NCBI RefSeq assembly: GCF_005080725.1 | Contig: NZ_CP032999.1 | Location: 275,605 to 339,604 of the forward strand | Direction: 5' to 3' | Source of the DNA: Buchnera aphidicola (Sarucallis kahawaluokalani) | GTDB lineage: Bacteria > Pseudomonadota > Gammaproteobacteria > Enterobacterales > Enterobacteriaceae | DNA length: 64,000 nucleotides | Part shown: one piece after another, positions 19,829-30,046 of the stretch | Layout: each line of letters begins with the position of its first letter | Numbering within the stretch: the stretch's first letter is position 1 | Program-made: the position numbers and the translations under genes | The notes under the pieces: generated by a model | The model's input: only the letters and a program-made list of their open reading frames with translations | Database searches by the model: none | What the model was told of the DNA's origin: nothing

Positions 19829-20257
19829 TTATAAATTTAAAAATTTTGGTTGTTGCGCACTATGATTATGTGTGTTGTGGGCATAAATTTTTAATTTTTT
19901 TAACATTGAATTTCCTAAGATACCTTTAGGTAACATACCTTTTACAGCAATTTTAATAACTTTTGTTGGATTTTTTAATAACATATCTTGAAAAGAAAAT
20001 TTTTTAATTCCACCAATATAACCAGTATGTCTATAATATATTTTTTGAATTTTTTTATTTCCAGTTACAATAACATCTTTTGCATTTAAAACAATAATAA
20101 AATCTCCAATATCTATATGAGGTGTATATTCAATTTTATGTTTACCTCGTAAATAATGTGCTATTTTTGATGCAAATCTACCTAATATTTGATTTTTAGC
20201 ATCTACATAGTACCAATTCTTCTTAACAAAATTAGCATTAACTATAGGACTTTTCAT
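19829..20257 (-). CDS. rplM: 50S ribosomal protein L13
   Basis: Early-assembly large-subunit protein. The 142-residue product has the exact E. coli length. Family blocks visible are [25 protein letters not shown], shown as [17 protein letters not shown], then [27 protein letters not shown] and [20 protein letters not shown], seen as [22 protein letters not shown] Shine-Dalgarno precedes the start. It diverges from pheA over a 216-bp spacer. Confidence 0.98.
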   Translation of the reverse strand: MKSPIVNANFVKKNWYYVDAKNQILGRFASKIAHYLRGKHKIEYTPHIDIGDFIIVLNAKDVIVTGNKKIQKIYYRHTGYIGGIKKFSFQDMLLKNPTKVIKIAVKGMLPKGILGNSMLKKLKIYAHNTHNHSAQQPKFLNL

Positions 20258-20473
20258 ATCTTTCCTTATACGTGAGGTACTATTAACAAACGAAATATAT
20301 TAATATATTTTCAAAAAATAAAATATGTTATAATAATTTTACAATATGTAAAAATGTTACAAAAAAAACTGATAATCAATATTTTAAAATATGTAAAAAA
20401 ATAAAAAAATACGATTTAATTACATGTATAAAAATATAATATAATTAATTAAAAAATATTTGGTATATGTATT

Positions 20474-21613
20474 ATGCAAACAAAAAAAATATTATTAAAA
20501 TTACGACATCAAATAAATGAAATTGATGAATTAATACTTCAATTATTATCTAAAAGAAGAAAAGTAGCAATAAAAATTGGAAAAAAAAAAATAATCAATA
20601 ACCTTCCAATTAAAGACAAGATTAGAGAAAAGGAATTACTCAAAGAACTCTATCAAATTGGAAAAATGTATCAACTTCCTAAAGAATATATAAAACAAAT
20701 ATTTTATATTATTGTCACAGATTCTGTAATAATTCAAAATATAGTAAAAAAAAAATCAATACAACATCAAAATATACCAAAAAAAATATTTTGTTGTCTT
20801 GGTCCTTGTGGATCATACTCATATATTATAAGTATGAAATTTTTAAAAAAATATCAAAAAAATTATATTTTACATCAATATCATAATTTCCGAGACATGT
20901 TTTCTTCTCTTGAGAAAAAAAAATCTGAATATGCAATTGTTCCCATAGAAAATAGTTCTTCGGGATTTATTCATGAAGTATATAATTTATTATGTCAAAA
21001 AAAATTTAATATTGTAGGTGAATGTTATTTACCAATTCAGCATTGTTTGTTAGTAAAAAAAAATACTCAGATAGAAAATATTAAAAATGTTTATAGCCAT
21101 CACCAAGCATTGCAACAATGTAGTAAATTTATTAAAAAATTTAACAAATGGAATCTTCGGTATACAAAAAGTACTGCTGAAGCCATGCAAATGATCTCTA
21201 ATCATCATACAAATGATACTGCTGCAATTGGTGATCAATGTAATGCAAAAATTTATCAATTAAATATAATATTTAAAAAAATATCTAATTGTACTAATAA
21301 TACTACAAGATTTTTAATATTATCTACAAAAAAAACTACTCTATTAAACCTTTCATGTAATAAAACAACATTACTTTTAAAAACCCAAGAAATTCTATTA
21401 TTTCAAATTATTATGATATTATATATCCAAAAAATATCTGTCGTACAATTACAATCTGAATTATATAATAAAAAAAATTTTAAAGAAAAAATATACTTAG
21501 AAATTAACGAAAACATTGAACAAAAAAATGTTCAAAAAATATTAACACTACTACAAAAAAAAAATATATCAGTAAAAATTTTAGGGTGTTATCCTGTATA
21601 TAACATATCATAA
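20474..21613 (+). CDS. pheA: bifunctional chorismate mutase / prephenate dehydratase
   Basis: Converts chorismate to prephenate and then phenylpyruvate, the committed steps of phenylalanine synthesis. The 379-residue product (386 in E. coli) keeps all chorismate-mutase residues in place: Arg11, Arg28, Lys39, Asp48, Glu52. The dehydratase domain (about 104-285) has VPIENSSSG and the catalytic TRF at 278-280. The C-terminal ACT domain is present but its phenylalanine-binding motifs are altered: GALV reads ILLF (307-310) and ESRP reads QSEL (327-330). No pheL leader or attenuator is visible upstream, so both known controls seem absent. Confidence 0.97.
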   Translation: MQTKKILLKLRHQINEIDELILQLLSKRRKVAIKIGKKKIINNLPIKDKIREKELLKELYQIGKMYQLPKEYIKQIFYIIVTDSVIIQNIVKKKSIQHQNIPKKIFCCLGPCGSYSYIISMKFLKKYQKNYILHQYHNFRDMFSSLEKKKSEYAIVPIENSSSGFIHEVYNLLCQKKFNIVGECYLPIQHCLLVKKNTQIENIKNVYSHHQALQQCSKFIKKFNKWNLRYTKSTAEAMQMISNHHTNDTAAIGDQCNAKIYQLNIIFKKISNCTNNTTRFLILSTKKTTLLNLSCNKTTLLLKTQEILLFQIIMILYIQKISVVQLQSELYNKKNFKEKIYLEINENIEQKNVQKILTLLQKKNISVKILGCYPVYNIS

Positions 21614-21695
21614 TCTATTGAAGGAAAAATAATAAATAATCATAGTATTAATATTATCTACAAATTTAATAATATAATTCATTGAGATAATAATT

Positions 21696-23027
21696 ATGTT
21701 TACTAACCTTGCAAAAAAATTTATATCAATTATTACAGATATTTCCGGATATGGAAGAATTACAGAAAAAAAATTACATGATATGTTAAAAAAAATTCGC
21801 ATTACTTTATTAGAAGCTGACGTAGCATTAGCAGTAATCAACAAAATTATTAATCAAATTAAGACATCGATCATCGGAAAAAATATTAACCTACACTTGA
21901 CTCCAGGACAAGAATTTATAAAAATATTAAAACAAGAATTAATATTCATTTTAAGTAATAACTATAATTGCATAAATTTACCTAAAAAACAACTCAGTAT
22001 AATTTTAATCGTTGGGTTACAAGGATCAGGTAAAACAAGTGTAGTTGGAAAATTAGGTCATTTTATATCTTTAAAATATAAAAAAAATGTTTTAGTTGCA
22101 TCTACTGATATTTATCGACCAGCTGCTATGGAACAATTAAAAACCATAGCAAAAAAAGCAAATATTCAATATTATAACGATAATCATATTAATGATCCAT
22201 TAAAAATTTGCAATAATTCTATAAAAAAAGCAAAAAAATCATACGATGTACTAATATTAGATACTGCTGGTCGGGTACATACTGATGAATATATGATGCA
22301 AGAAATTCATCAAATACAAAAAATAACCAATCCAAACGAAACGTTATTTGTAATTGATTCCATGATGGGACAAGACGCAATTAATGCAGCAAAAACATTT
22401 AATCAATATTTAAATATTTCTGGATTAATACTGACAAAAATTGATAGTGATACTAGAGGAGGAGCTGCATTATCTGCAGGTTATATTACAAAAAAACCAG
22501 TGAAATTTATTAGTATTGGAGAAAAAATAAAATCATTTATTATATTTAACCCAGAAAAAATTGTTTCAAAAATATTAGGTATGGAAGATATTATTACAAT
22601 CATTGAAGATGTAGATAAAAAGATATCTAATCAAAAAAAAAATACACTAATTAAAAATAAAACATTTGATTTAAATAACTTTAAATCACAAATTCAAAAA
22701 ATAAAAAATATAGGAAGTATAAATAAATTTATATCTAATATACCTATAAAAAATTTAAATTATAAGAGTAATAAAAAACATGAAAAAAAAATAAAATGTA
22801 TTACAGCTATTATCGAATCAATGACACCTAATGAAAGAAAAAATCCAAAAATAATAAAAAATTCAAGAAAAAAAAGAATTTCAAAAGGATCAGGAACAAC
22901 TATTCAAGAAATTAATCAATTATTAAAAGAATTTTATGCCTTAAAAAAAATTATGAAAAAAATCAAAACAAACAAAACAAACAACTTATTTAAATATTTC
23001 AAAAATATTTTACCGAATATATTTTAA
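21696..23027 (+). CDS. ffh: signal recognition particle GTPase Ffh
   Basis: Protein subunit of the signal recognition particle; targets nascent membrane proteins to FtsY and SecYEG. The 443-residue product (453 in E. coli) has the N domain (1-95), the G domain with GLQGSGKT 107-114, DTAGR 189-193 and TKID near 247, and the M domain from about 295. The M-domain RNA-binding motif is recognisable as RKKRISKGSGTTIQEINQLL, but the methionine bristles of its hydrophobic groove are largely replaced by Ile, Leu and Lys. It precedes rpsP as in E. coli. Confidence 0.97.
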   Translation: MFTNLAKKFISIITDISGYGRITEKKLHDMLKKIRITLLEADVALAVINKIINQIKTSIIGKNINLHLTPGQEFIKILKQELIFILSNNYNCINLPKKQLSIILIVGLQGSGKTSVVGKLGHFISLKYKKNVLVASTDIYRPAAMEQLKTIAKKANIQYYNDNHINDPLKICNNSIKKAKKSYDVLILDTAGRVHTDEYMMQEIHQIQKITNPNETLFVIDSMMGQDAINAAKTFNQYLNISGLILTKIDSDTRGGAALSAGYITKKPVKFISIGEKIKSFIIFNPEKIVSKILGMEDIITIIEDVDKKISNQKKNTLIKNKTFDLNNFKSQIQKIKNIGSINKFISNIPIKNLNYKSNKKHEKKIKCITAIIESMTPNERKNPKIIKNSRKKRISKGSGTTIQEINQLLKEFYALKKIMKKIKTNKTNNLFKYFKNILPNIF

Positions 23028-23082
23028 TCATATTCATAATATATTTTAATATAAAATGTTTTATAATATTACAGAGGATTAT

Positions 23083-23334
23083 ATGGTAAAAATTAGATTA
23101 TCTTTACAGGGTTCTAAAAAAAACCCATTTTATAAAATTATCGTAGCTGATAGTAAATGCCCTAGAGATGGAAAATTTATCGAAAAAATTGGTTTTTTTA
23201 CTCCAAAAAAAAAAAATAAACAACAAAAAATATCTGTAGATTATCAACGAATAAATTACTGGATTAAACAAGGTGCACAATTAACTAAAACAATACAACA
23301 GTTAATAAAAAAACATAAAAAAATAGATATATAA
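23083..23334 (+). CDS. rpsP: 30S ribosomal protein S16
   Basis: Small-subunit assembly protein. I start at the ATG at 23083, giving MVKIRLSLQGSKKNPFYKII and 83 residues (82 in E. coli), with AGAGGA just upstream. An in-frame ATG at 23056 would add nine residues that no family member has. The motif ADSKCPRDGKFIEKIGFF is typical. An uninterrupted run of 12 A (23205-23216) lies inside the gene. It is first of the rpsP-rimM-trmD-rplS operon. Confidence 0.97.
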   Translation: MVKIRLSLQGSKKNPFYKIIVADSKCPRDGKFIEKIGFFTPKKKNKQQKISVDYQRINYWIKQGAQLTKTIQQLIKKHKKIDI

Positions 23335-23365
23335 AATACACTCACCATTTAACATATTAAATAAA

Positions 23366-23866
23366 ATGGATAATTTATTAATTATTGGAAAAATTGGTTC
23401 TGTACATGGTATTCTCGGTTGGAATAAAATTTTTTCTTATACTGAAAAAAAAAAAGAAATTTTAAAATATCAACCTTGGTATATAAAACAAAACAATACA
23501 TGGACAAAACATTTTTTAGAGTGTAAAAAAGTATACAATACAAAAATTATTGTTAAACTCAAAAATATTAACGATAGAAATACAGCTAAAATACTTACCA
23601 ATAGTATGATTGCTATTCAAAAAAAACAATTACCTAAATTAACAGAATACGAATACTATTGGCATCATATTGTCCAGTGTAAAGTATTTAACAAAAAAAA
23701 TATATATATTGGATTAGTAATTAAAATTATAAGAACAAAAAAAAATGACATATTAGTTATTCAAAAACCCAGCATAAAAAATCAAGAAATTTTAATTCCT
23801 TTTATAGAAAAAATTTTTATTAAAAAAATTAATATAAATATGCAAACTATTTTATTAAATATATAA
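23366..23866 (+). CDS. rimM: ribosome maturation factor RimM
   Basis: Binds S19 and helps mature the head of the 30S subunit. The 166-residue product (182 in E. coli) opens with IIGKIGSVHGILGWNKIFSY, the RimM N-terminal barrel, and has the PRC-barrel part from about 95 (YEYYWHHIVQCKVFNKK), ending in a weakly kept PFIEKIF block. An 11-A run (23445-23455) is in frame. Its place between rpsP and trmD is diagnostic. Confidence 0.93.
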   Translation: MDNLLIIGKIGSVHGILGWNKIFSYTEKKKEILKYQPWYIKQNNTWTKHFLECKKVYNTKIIVKLKNINDRNTAKILTNSMIAIQKKQLPKLTEYEYYWHHIVQCKVFNKKNIYIGLVIKIIRTKKNDILVIQKPSIKNQEILIPFIEKIFIKKININMQTILLNI

Positions 23867-23910
23867 ATATAAAAAATTATGAATTTATATAACATAAATA
23901 TAGGATAAAA

Positions 23911-24648
23911 ATGTGGATCGGTGTTATTACTATATTTCCCAACATGTTTCATAATATCATAAATTATGGTGTTATTAAAAAAGCACTTCAAAAAAAAATC
24001 ATTTCTATTAATATCTGGAATTTAAGAGATTTTTCTAAAAAAAAAAATAAAAAAATCGATGATCATCCTTATGGAGGAGGACCAGGTATGGTTATAAGTG
24101 CACAACCATTAAAATCTGCAATTCAAACAGCAAAAAAATTTTCTCCCAAAGATACTATTGTAATTTACTTATCTCCTCAGGGTAAAAAAGTTAATCAAAA
24201 TATAATAAATAAAATAGCTAAACATATTGGTATAATACTAATTTGCGGTAGATATGAAGGAATAGATGAACGTATTATAAAAAATTATATTAATGAAGAA
24301 TGGTCGATTGGAGATTATATTGTTTCAGGTGGAGAATTACCTGCAATGATTATCATCGATGCAATTACTAGATTGGTACCTGGATTATTAAATATATATT
24401 CTATACAGGAAGAATCATTTCATACAGGACTATTAGATCATCCTCATTATACACGCCCTGCAGATTTCGAAGGTCATACTGTTCCAAATGTACTATTATC
24501 GGGTAATCATAAATCTATAAAAAAATGGAAAACAAAGTATGCATTACAAAACACTTTGTTGAAAAGACCAGATTTATTGCAAAAAATTCATTTATCAAAC
24601 GAACAAAAAAAAATTTTAAAGAAAATTAAAAAAAATAATTTATTTTGA
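23911..24648 (+). CDS. trmD: tRNA (guanine-37-N1)-methyltransferase TrmD
   Basis: SPOUT-class enzyme that methylates G37 next to the anticodon and prevents +1 frameshifting. The 245-residue product (255 in E. coli) has [12 protein letters not shown] near residues 50-61 and the trefoil-knot SAM site [13 protein letters not shown] (about 111-123), then [19 protein letters not shown], the family motif around 132-150. The frame is complete and ends in TGA. It is third in the rpsP operon. Confidence 0.97.
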   Translation: MWIGVITIFPNMFHNIINYGVIKKALQKKIISINIWNLRDFSKKKNKKIDDHPYGGGPGMVISAQPLKSAIQTAKKFSPKDTIVIYLSPQGKKVNQNIINKIAKHIGIILICGRYEGIDERIIKNYINEEWSIGDYIVSGGELPAMIIIDAITRLVPGLLNIYSIQEESFHTGLLDHPHYTRPADFEGHTVPNVLLSGNHKSIKKWKTKYALQNTLLKRPDLLQKIHLSNEQKKILKKIKKNNLF

Positions 24649-24670
24649 TCAATTAAATGGAATTCATTGT

Positions 24671-25018
24671 ATGAAACCGAAAATTATTCAAAAAATTGAA
24701 AAAAAACACATAAAAAAAAATCTACCTACCTTTAGACCTGGAGATTCTGTTGAAGTTCAAATATGGGTAATAGAATCTACTAAAAAAAGATTACAATCTT
24801 TTGAAGGAATTGTTATTGCTATACGAAACAAGCAATTACAATCATCATTTATTGTTAGAAAGATATCTTATGGAGAGGGAACTGAACGTATATTCCAAAT
24901 ACATTCTAAAATTATTGAAAAAATTATAGTTAAAAAAAAAGGAATAGTAAGAAAATCAAAGTTATATTATTTGAGAAATAAAATCGGTAAATCTGCTCGT
25001 ATTAAAGAAAAAATATAA
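24671..25018 (+). CDS. rplS: 50S ribosomal protein L19
   Basis: Large-subunit protein at the 30S-50S interface. The 115-residue product has the exact E. coli length and the family blocks [50 protein letters not shown] and the C-terminal [18 protein letters not shown]. It is last in the rpsP-rimM-trmD-rplS operon, and a small hairpin follows at 25042-25063. Confidence 0.97.
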   Translation: MKPKIIQKIEKKHIKKNLPTFRPGDSVEVQIWVIESTKKRLQSFEGIVIAIRNKQLQSSFIVRKISYGEGTERIFQIHSKIIEKIIVKKKGIVRKSKLYYLRNKIGKSARIKEKI

Positions 25019-25460
25019 AACATGTACATGCCTTACAAATAGCAGTCATATTATATTGACTGCAAAATTAATCAATATAAAACAAATACAATAATAAATA
25101 TTTTAATAAAATTAAAAAATACATAAAAAACTTATTGCAAAACAGAAAATATTTTTCATTTATTAAATGAATATATATATAAAATTTTTATATGCTTTTA
25201 TTTTTAAATATTACTTTTATTTATTAATATTAATTCTAAAACATAAACAGGTTTCAAAAATAAAATCAATTATTATATTTAATATATAAAGAAAAATATT
25301 TGTATAGTATTAATTATAATATAATTTAATATGAAACATAGAAGAATATAATTCATGTATTTACATAAAAATTTTAATAACTGTATTTGAAAAAATAATA
25401 TTTATTAAAAATTATAAAATAAATTCCATAATTGTAACAATGAAACATAAGAAAAATAAT
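25019..25460. other. 442-bp non-coding spacer between rplS and aroQ
   Basis: No gene is supported on either strand. Apart from the hairpin at 25042-25063 there is only A/T-rich sequence, and no clear promoter can be assigned for aroQ. In some relatives other genes occupy this interval, so it may be eroded coding DNA, but no residual similarity is readable. Confidence 0.55.
25042..25063 (+). terminator. possible rplS operon terminator hairpin
   Basis: Perfect 7-bp stem GCAGTCA / TGACTGC with an 8-base loop, 24 bp after the rplS stop. It is more G+C-rich than its surroundings, which argues for function, but AAAATT instead of a T run follows. Confidence 0.45.
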
Positions 25461-25913
25461 ATGGCTGACTATAAAATTTTATTACTTAATGGACCTAATT
25501 TAAACTTATTAGGAAATCGCGAACCAAATATATATGGTAAAGTTACTTTAGATACATTATTAGATCAATTAAAAAAAAAAGCTAAAAAAATAAAAACAAA
25601 TATTACACATATCCAATCAAATCATGAACATATTTTAATTGAAGCAATACACCAATCAATAAAATATGATTACATTATAATCAATCCAGGTGCATTTACA
25701 CACACTAGCATTGCCCTCAGAGATGCATTTTTATCAATTAAAAAACCATTTATAGAAGTACATATTTCAAACATTTATGCTCGTGAAAAATTTAGAAAAC
25801 ATTCTTGGTTATCTGATATCTCAAATGGGGTCATTTCTGGATTGGGAACAGAAGGATATTATTGTGCTTTAATTACTATTGTAAAAAGATTAAATCAAAT
25901 GCATATATCCTAA
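25461..25913 (+). CDS. aroQ: 3-dehydroquinate dehydratase, type II
   Basis: Dehydrates 3-dehydroquinate to 3-dehydroshikimate in the shikimate pathway that feeds pheA. I prefer the start at 25461 (150 residues, [23 protein letters not shown] upstream); an in-frame ATG at 25440 adds seven residues. Seen: [12 protein letters not shown] with the catalytic Arg and Tyr, [30 protein letters not shown], the HISN motif and [11 protein letters not shown]. This is the small dodecameric type II enzyme, as in Buchnera, and not the AroD type of E. coli. Confidence 0.95.
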   Translation: MADYKILLLNGPNLNLLGNREPNIYGKVTLDTLLDQLKKKAKKIKTNITHIQSNHEHILIEAIHQSIKYDYIIINPGAFTHTSIALRDAFLSIKKPFIEVHISNIYAREKFRKHSWLSDISNGVISGLGTEGYYCALITIVKRLNQMHIS

Positions 25914-26046
25914 AAATATATAATATAATATTATATATATAATAATTGTAATAAAATCATTAATAGATCTTAAATTAAATATAATTATTACATACATCTA
26001 ATTAAATTACGTAATAATTATATTTTTAAATATAAATTTCAAATTA

Positions 26047-26781
26047 TTACAAATAATTCATCAAATAAATCATATCTTTAGGTAAAGGTATATAACAATC
26101 TACTAAAATATTTGTAATAGGATGTAAAAATTTAATATGACTGGCATGTAACGCTTGACGATCTAATAAATTCATTTGATAAGCACATTTTGTAATATTT
26201 TTTGGAAAACTACATCCTAATTTATATACTGGATCTCCTAAAATAGGATGTTTAATGTGCAACATATGTACACGAATTTGATGCGTCCGACCCGTCTCTA
26301 ATTTTAATCGTACATGAGTAGATGCATGAAATTTTTGAATAATTTTAAAATGTGTAATTGATGGTTTACCATTTTTATTACTCATCATACATACTCTTTT
26401 TTTTTTATTTCTACTAATTGGAATAGAAACTGTACCACCAGATACTACATTTCCAATAACAAATGCATCATATTCACGAATAATATTTCTATACTTTATT
26501 AAATTAACTAACTTAAAGTAAGTAAAAATATTTTTTGCAATAATCATTAAACCAGTTGTATTTTTATCCAATCGATGCACTATACCTGATCTTGGAATAT
26601 TGATTAAGTATTTTTTTTTTAAAGATAAAATATCCATTAAAGTACCATTAATATTACCAGATCCAGGATGTACAACTAATCCAGCAGGTTTATTAATTAT
26701 CAATATATATTTATCTTCATATACAATCTTTATAACATGATCGAATATGGAAAATATTTTATCCTTTTTTTTCCCTGACAC
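26047..26781 (-). CDS. rluD: 23S rRNA pseudouridine synthase RluD, lacking the S4 domain
   Basis: Makes the pseudouridines of helix 69 in 23S rRNA (positions 1911, 1915, 1917 in E. coli). The 244-residue chain starts at a GTG (26781-26779) with the strong Shine-Dalgarno ATAAGGAAAA upstream. It covers only the catalytic domain: IVYEDKYILIINKPAGLVVH, HRLDK at 69-73 with catalytic Asp72, and LETGRTHQIRVHM. The C-terminal FDRQALHA-like block (LDRQALHASHIKFLHPI) points to RluD over RluC or RluA. The ~80-residue N-terminal S4 domain of E. coli RluD (326 residues) is absent. Confidence 0.92.
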   Translation of the reverse strand: MSGKKKDKIFSIFDHVIKIVYEDKYILIINKPAGLVVHPGSGNINGTLMDILSLKKKYLINIPRSGIVHRLDKNTTGLMIIAKNIFTYFKLVNLIKYRNIIREYDAFVIGNVVSGGTVSIPISRNKKKRVCMMSNKNGKPSITHFKIIQKFHASTHVRLKLETGRTHQIRVHMLHIKHPILGDPVYKLGCSFPKNITKCAYQMNLLDRQALHASHIKFLHPITNILVDCYIPLPKDMIYLMNYL

Positions 26782-27013
26782 AAATATTTTTCCTTATAAT
26801 ACTATAATAATATAAAATTAATGTACTTATTTAATAAAATCGATAAAATATTTTATAAAACATAAAAATATACTCATTAAGTATACTAAAACTAAAAATA
26901 TATTTTTTAATGAATATAATATAATTCATTGATATAACTGACTAAAAAATTCATATAAATTAATAATTTTTGATATTATAAACTACGATGTGTATCATAT
27001 TTATAGGAATCAA

Positions 27014-29629
27014 ATGAAATATACAACAAAAATAATTCGAAAAATGTTTTTAAATTTTTTTAAAAATAATCAGCATAATACTCTTCCTAGTAGTTCTTTA
27101 ATACCAGATACAACTTCTAATTTGTTATTTACTAATGCAGGCATGAATCAATTTCAAGATATTTTTTTAGGAAAAAAAAAACATCCATATTCACGAATAA
27201 CAACCATACAAAAATGTTTACGTACAGGAGGTAAACATAACGATTTTGATCAAGTTGGATATAGCGAGTATCATCATACTTTTTTTGAAATGTTAGGTAA
27301 TTTTAGCTTTGGAGGATACTGCAAAAAAGAAGCAATTTCATATGCATGGAAATTATTAACTCATCCAAAATGGTTTAATATACCAAAAAAAAAATTATTT
27401 GTTACAGTATACTATGAAGATTATGAATCATATAACATATGGAATCAACATATAAAACTATCTAAAAAGAATATTATTAAAATTTACGATAAAAATAATC
27501 AAACATACGAATCTGATAATTTCTGGCAGATGGGAAATACAGGTCCTTGTGGACCCTGTACAGAAATTTTTTTTAAGAAAAAAAAAAATAATGGAAATTA
27601 TGATTTAAATGATAAAACACAATGTATAGAAATTTGGAATATTGTTTTTATACAATTTAATAAAATTACAAAAAACAAAATTATACCTCTAGAAAATATT
27701 TCCATAGATACTGGAATGGGACTAGAAAGAATTGCATCTATTTTACAAAACGTTTCTTCAAACTACAAAATCGATATTTTTAAAGAAATTATTAATTATA
27801 TCTGTGAAAAAAATAATTTAAAATTCACTAATCATCCATCCTTAAATATCATGGCTGATCATGTAAGAGCTGCAGTATTTATTATTTATGAAAAAATTAC
27901 TCCTTCCAATGAAGGTAGAGGATATATCCTGCGTAGAATTATTCGTAGAGCATTACTACACAGTAATAAATTAGGTATTCAAAATAATTTTTTACATAAA
28001 TTAGTAAACATTGTTATACAAACTGCACACGAAAAAAAAAAAGATTTACAAATACAAAAAAAATATATTATGCATATATTACAAGAGGAAGAAAACCAGT
28101 TTAATACAACATTAAATAATGGAATAAATTTTTTAAAAAAAAAAATAAATAATTTAAAAGAAAAATATCTTGATCCTAAAATAATATTTTATCTTTATGA
28201 TACATTAGGATTTCCGATCGATTTAACCCAAGATATATGTAAAGAACATCATATCTTAATTGATCAACATCAATTAAAAAATTTTATTCAAGAAATAAAA
28301 CAAAAACGTAAAGAAGAAAATAAAAAATATACTCTGAAAAATATTATTTATACAAATTGTAAATCAAAATTTTGTGGTTACAAAAAATATAAAATAACAA
28401 CAACTGTAAAAAAAATTTTTATTAACGGCGAAGAAAAAAAAAAAATATTACCTTTTGAGGAAGGAGTATTTATATTACATGAAACTCCATTTTTTGGAGA
28501 ATCAGGTGGTCAAATTGGTGATACAGGTATCATCTATAATAATGAAAATATTTTCCAAGTAAAAAATACACAAAATTTCTCTGATACAATAGGACATATC
28601 GGTAAATTATCTTCTGGTAAGATATATGTTAATGATATTGTCACAGCTGAAATTGATATAAAAAAAAGGCTATATATCAAAAATAATCATACTACAACGC
28701 ATTTATTGCATGCAACTCTCAAAAAAATACTTACATATCCCATTCAACAAAAAGGATCATTTATTGACTCAAAATATTTAAGATTTGATTTTACATATCC
28801 ATACAAAATTCTACCGTCAATGATTGAAAAAATAGAAATTTTATTAAATCAATATATTCAAGAAAATATTCCAATTCAAGTTAAAGATATAAATTTTGAC
28901 ATAGCAAAAAAAAATTACATTTTTTTGCATAATAAAACTTATCCACCAATTGTTAGAACTATAACCATCAAGAATATTTCAAAAGAAATTTGTAAAGGGA
29001 CACATGTTAAACAAACTGGAACAATAGGTATAGCACGTATCAGATTATATAAAAATATTTCTACTGGAATCAAACGTATTGAAGTGATAACTGGAATACA
29101 CGCAATAAAAAAAATACAAGAACAAAATAAAAAAATGCAAAAAATACAATACATTTTAAAAACTGATAACAGCACATTAATTCCAAAAATACAGAAAATA
29201 ATACAATATTATGAACAACTTAAAAAAAAATACCATCATCTTAATAAGATATTAATTCAAAACGAAATAAAAAAAATTATTGAAAAATTAAAGATAATCC
29301 AAAATAATAATTACATCATACAAAAAGTCAATGTTTTAGATAACAAATCATTGAAAATACTAATTAATCATATTAAATCAAAAATAGATTCTGGAATTAT
29401 TATTTTATTTTATAAAAATTATGAAAAATATGTATTGATGATTAATATCACAGAAAATTTACTGCAAAAAATTCAAGCTACAAAAATTATTACACTATTA
29501 AAAAAATATACAAATACTGTAGGAGGAGGAAATTCTGAAATGGCACAGTGTATCATGCAAAATATAACTAACATAAAAAATATTATGAAACATATTGAAT
29601 CTTGGATCATAAACAAAATTAAAAAGTGA
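27014..29629 (+). CDS. alaS: alanyl-tRNA synthetase
   Basis: Class II synthetase that charges tRNA-Ala and hydrolyses Ser- and Gly-tRNA-Ala. I start at the ATG at 27014 (TATAGGAATCAA upstream; KYTTKIIRKMFLNFF fits the family), giving 871 residues (876 in E. coli). A GTG at 26990 would add eight. Seen: LLFTNAGMNQF, GGKHNDFDQVGY, FFEMLGNFSFG, and the editing/zinc motifs HTTTH and CKGTH, all intact. The C-Ala glycine motif reads VGGGNSEMAQ. The gene holds A runs of 11, 11 and 12. csrA follows as in E. coli. Confidence 0.97.
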   Translation: MKYTTKIIRKMFLNFFKNNQHNTLPSSSLIPDTTSNLLFTNAGMNQFQDIFLGKKKHPYSRITTIQKCLRTGGKHNDFDQVGYSEYHHTFFEMLGNFSFGGYCKKEAISYAWKLLTHPKWFNIPKKKLFVTVYYEDYESYNIWNQHIKLSKKNIIKIYDKNNQTYESDNFWQMGNTGPCGPCTEIFFKKKKNNGNYDLNDKTQCIEIWNIVFIQFNKITKNKIIPLENISIDTGMGLERIASILQNVSSNYKIDIFKEIINYICEKNNLKFTNHPSLNIMADHVRAAVFIIYEKITPSNEGRGYILRRIIRRALLHSNKLGIQNNFLHKLVNIVIQTAHEKKKDLQIQKKYIMHILQEEENQFNTTLNNGINFLKKKINNLKEKYLDPKIIFYLYDTLGFPIDLTQDICKEHHILIDQHQLKNFIQEIKQKRKEENKKYTLKNIIYTNCKSKFCGYKKYKITTTVKKIFINGEEKKKILPFEEGVFILHETPFFGESGGQIGDTGIIYNNENIFQVKNTQNFSDTIGHIGKLSSGKIYVNDIVTAEIDIKKRLYIKNNHTTTHLLHATLKKILTYPIQQKGSFIDSKYLRFDFTYPYKILPSMIEKIEILLNQYIQENIPIQVKDINFDIAKKNYIFLHNKTYPPIVRTITIKNISKEICKGTHVKQTGTIGIARIRLYKNISTGIKRIEVITGIHAIKKIQEQNKKMQKIQYILKTDNSTLIPKIQKIIQYYEQLKKKYHHLNKILIQNEIKKIIEKLKIIQNNNYIIQKVNVLDNKSLKILINHIKSKIDSGIIILFYKNYEKYVLMINITENLLQKIQATKIITLLKKYTNTVGGGNSEMAQCIMQNITNIKNIMKHIESWIINKIKK

Positions 29630-29733
29630 AATATTCATCATTGCATAAGATATATCTATACATTATAAATATATGTAGTAATGAACACACATTCTAATAG
29701 GTATTAAAGCATAAAATTTTCAGGGATTAGAAA

Positions 29734-29934
29734 ATGCTGATTTTAACTCGTAGAGTTGGAGAAACATTAATTATTGGAGATCATATTACCATTACTATCT
29801 TAGGAGTCAAAGGTAACCAAGTTAGAATTGGAATCAATGCACCAAAAAAAATATCAATACATCGTGAAGAAATATACCAAAAAATAAAATCTAAAAATAT
29901 TTTTAATAAATTTAAATTATTAGAATTATTTTAA
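29734..29934 (+). CDS. csrA: carbon storage regulator CsrA
   Basis: Dimeric RNA-binding regulator that blocks or stabilises mRNAs at AGGA/GGA sites. The 66-residue product (61 in E. coli) begins [20 protein letters not shown] and has [24 protein letters not shown], seen as VRIGINAPK and HREEIY, the canonical RNA-binding residues. The leader contains CAGGGATT before the ATG. It lies between alaS and tRNA-Ser, the enterobacterial order. No csrB-like RNA is visible in this window. Confidence 0.97.
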   Translation: MLILTRRVGETLIIGDHITITILGVKGNQVRIGINAPKKISIHREEIYQKIKSKNIFNKFKLLELF

Positions 29935-30046
29935 TATGCAACAAATTAATATATAAATATTTTAATAAAAAAATGTAATATATAATAAAATTATATTAAA
30001 ATGTTTTCTTTATCAATATACAAAATATATTACAATAAAAATACAT

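Noticed and set aside
20258-20473. pheL leader peptide and attenuator
   Set aside because: No short frame rich in Phe codons with a following terminator; only A/T-rich spacer.
25151-25175. Palindrome TTCATTTA-T-TAAATGAA
   Set aside because: Loop of one base and no G-C-rich stem; expected by chance at this base composition.
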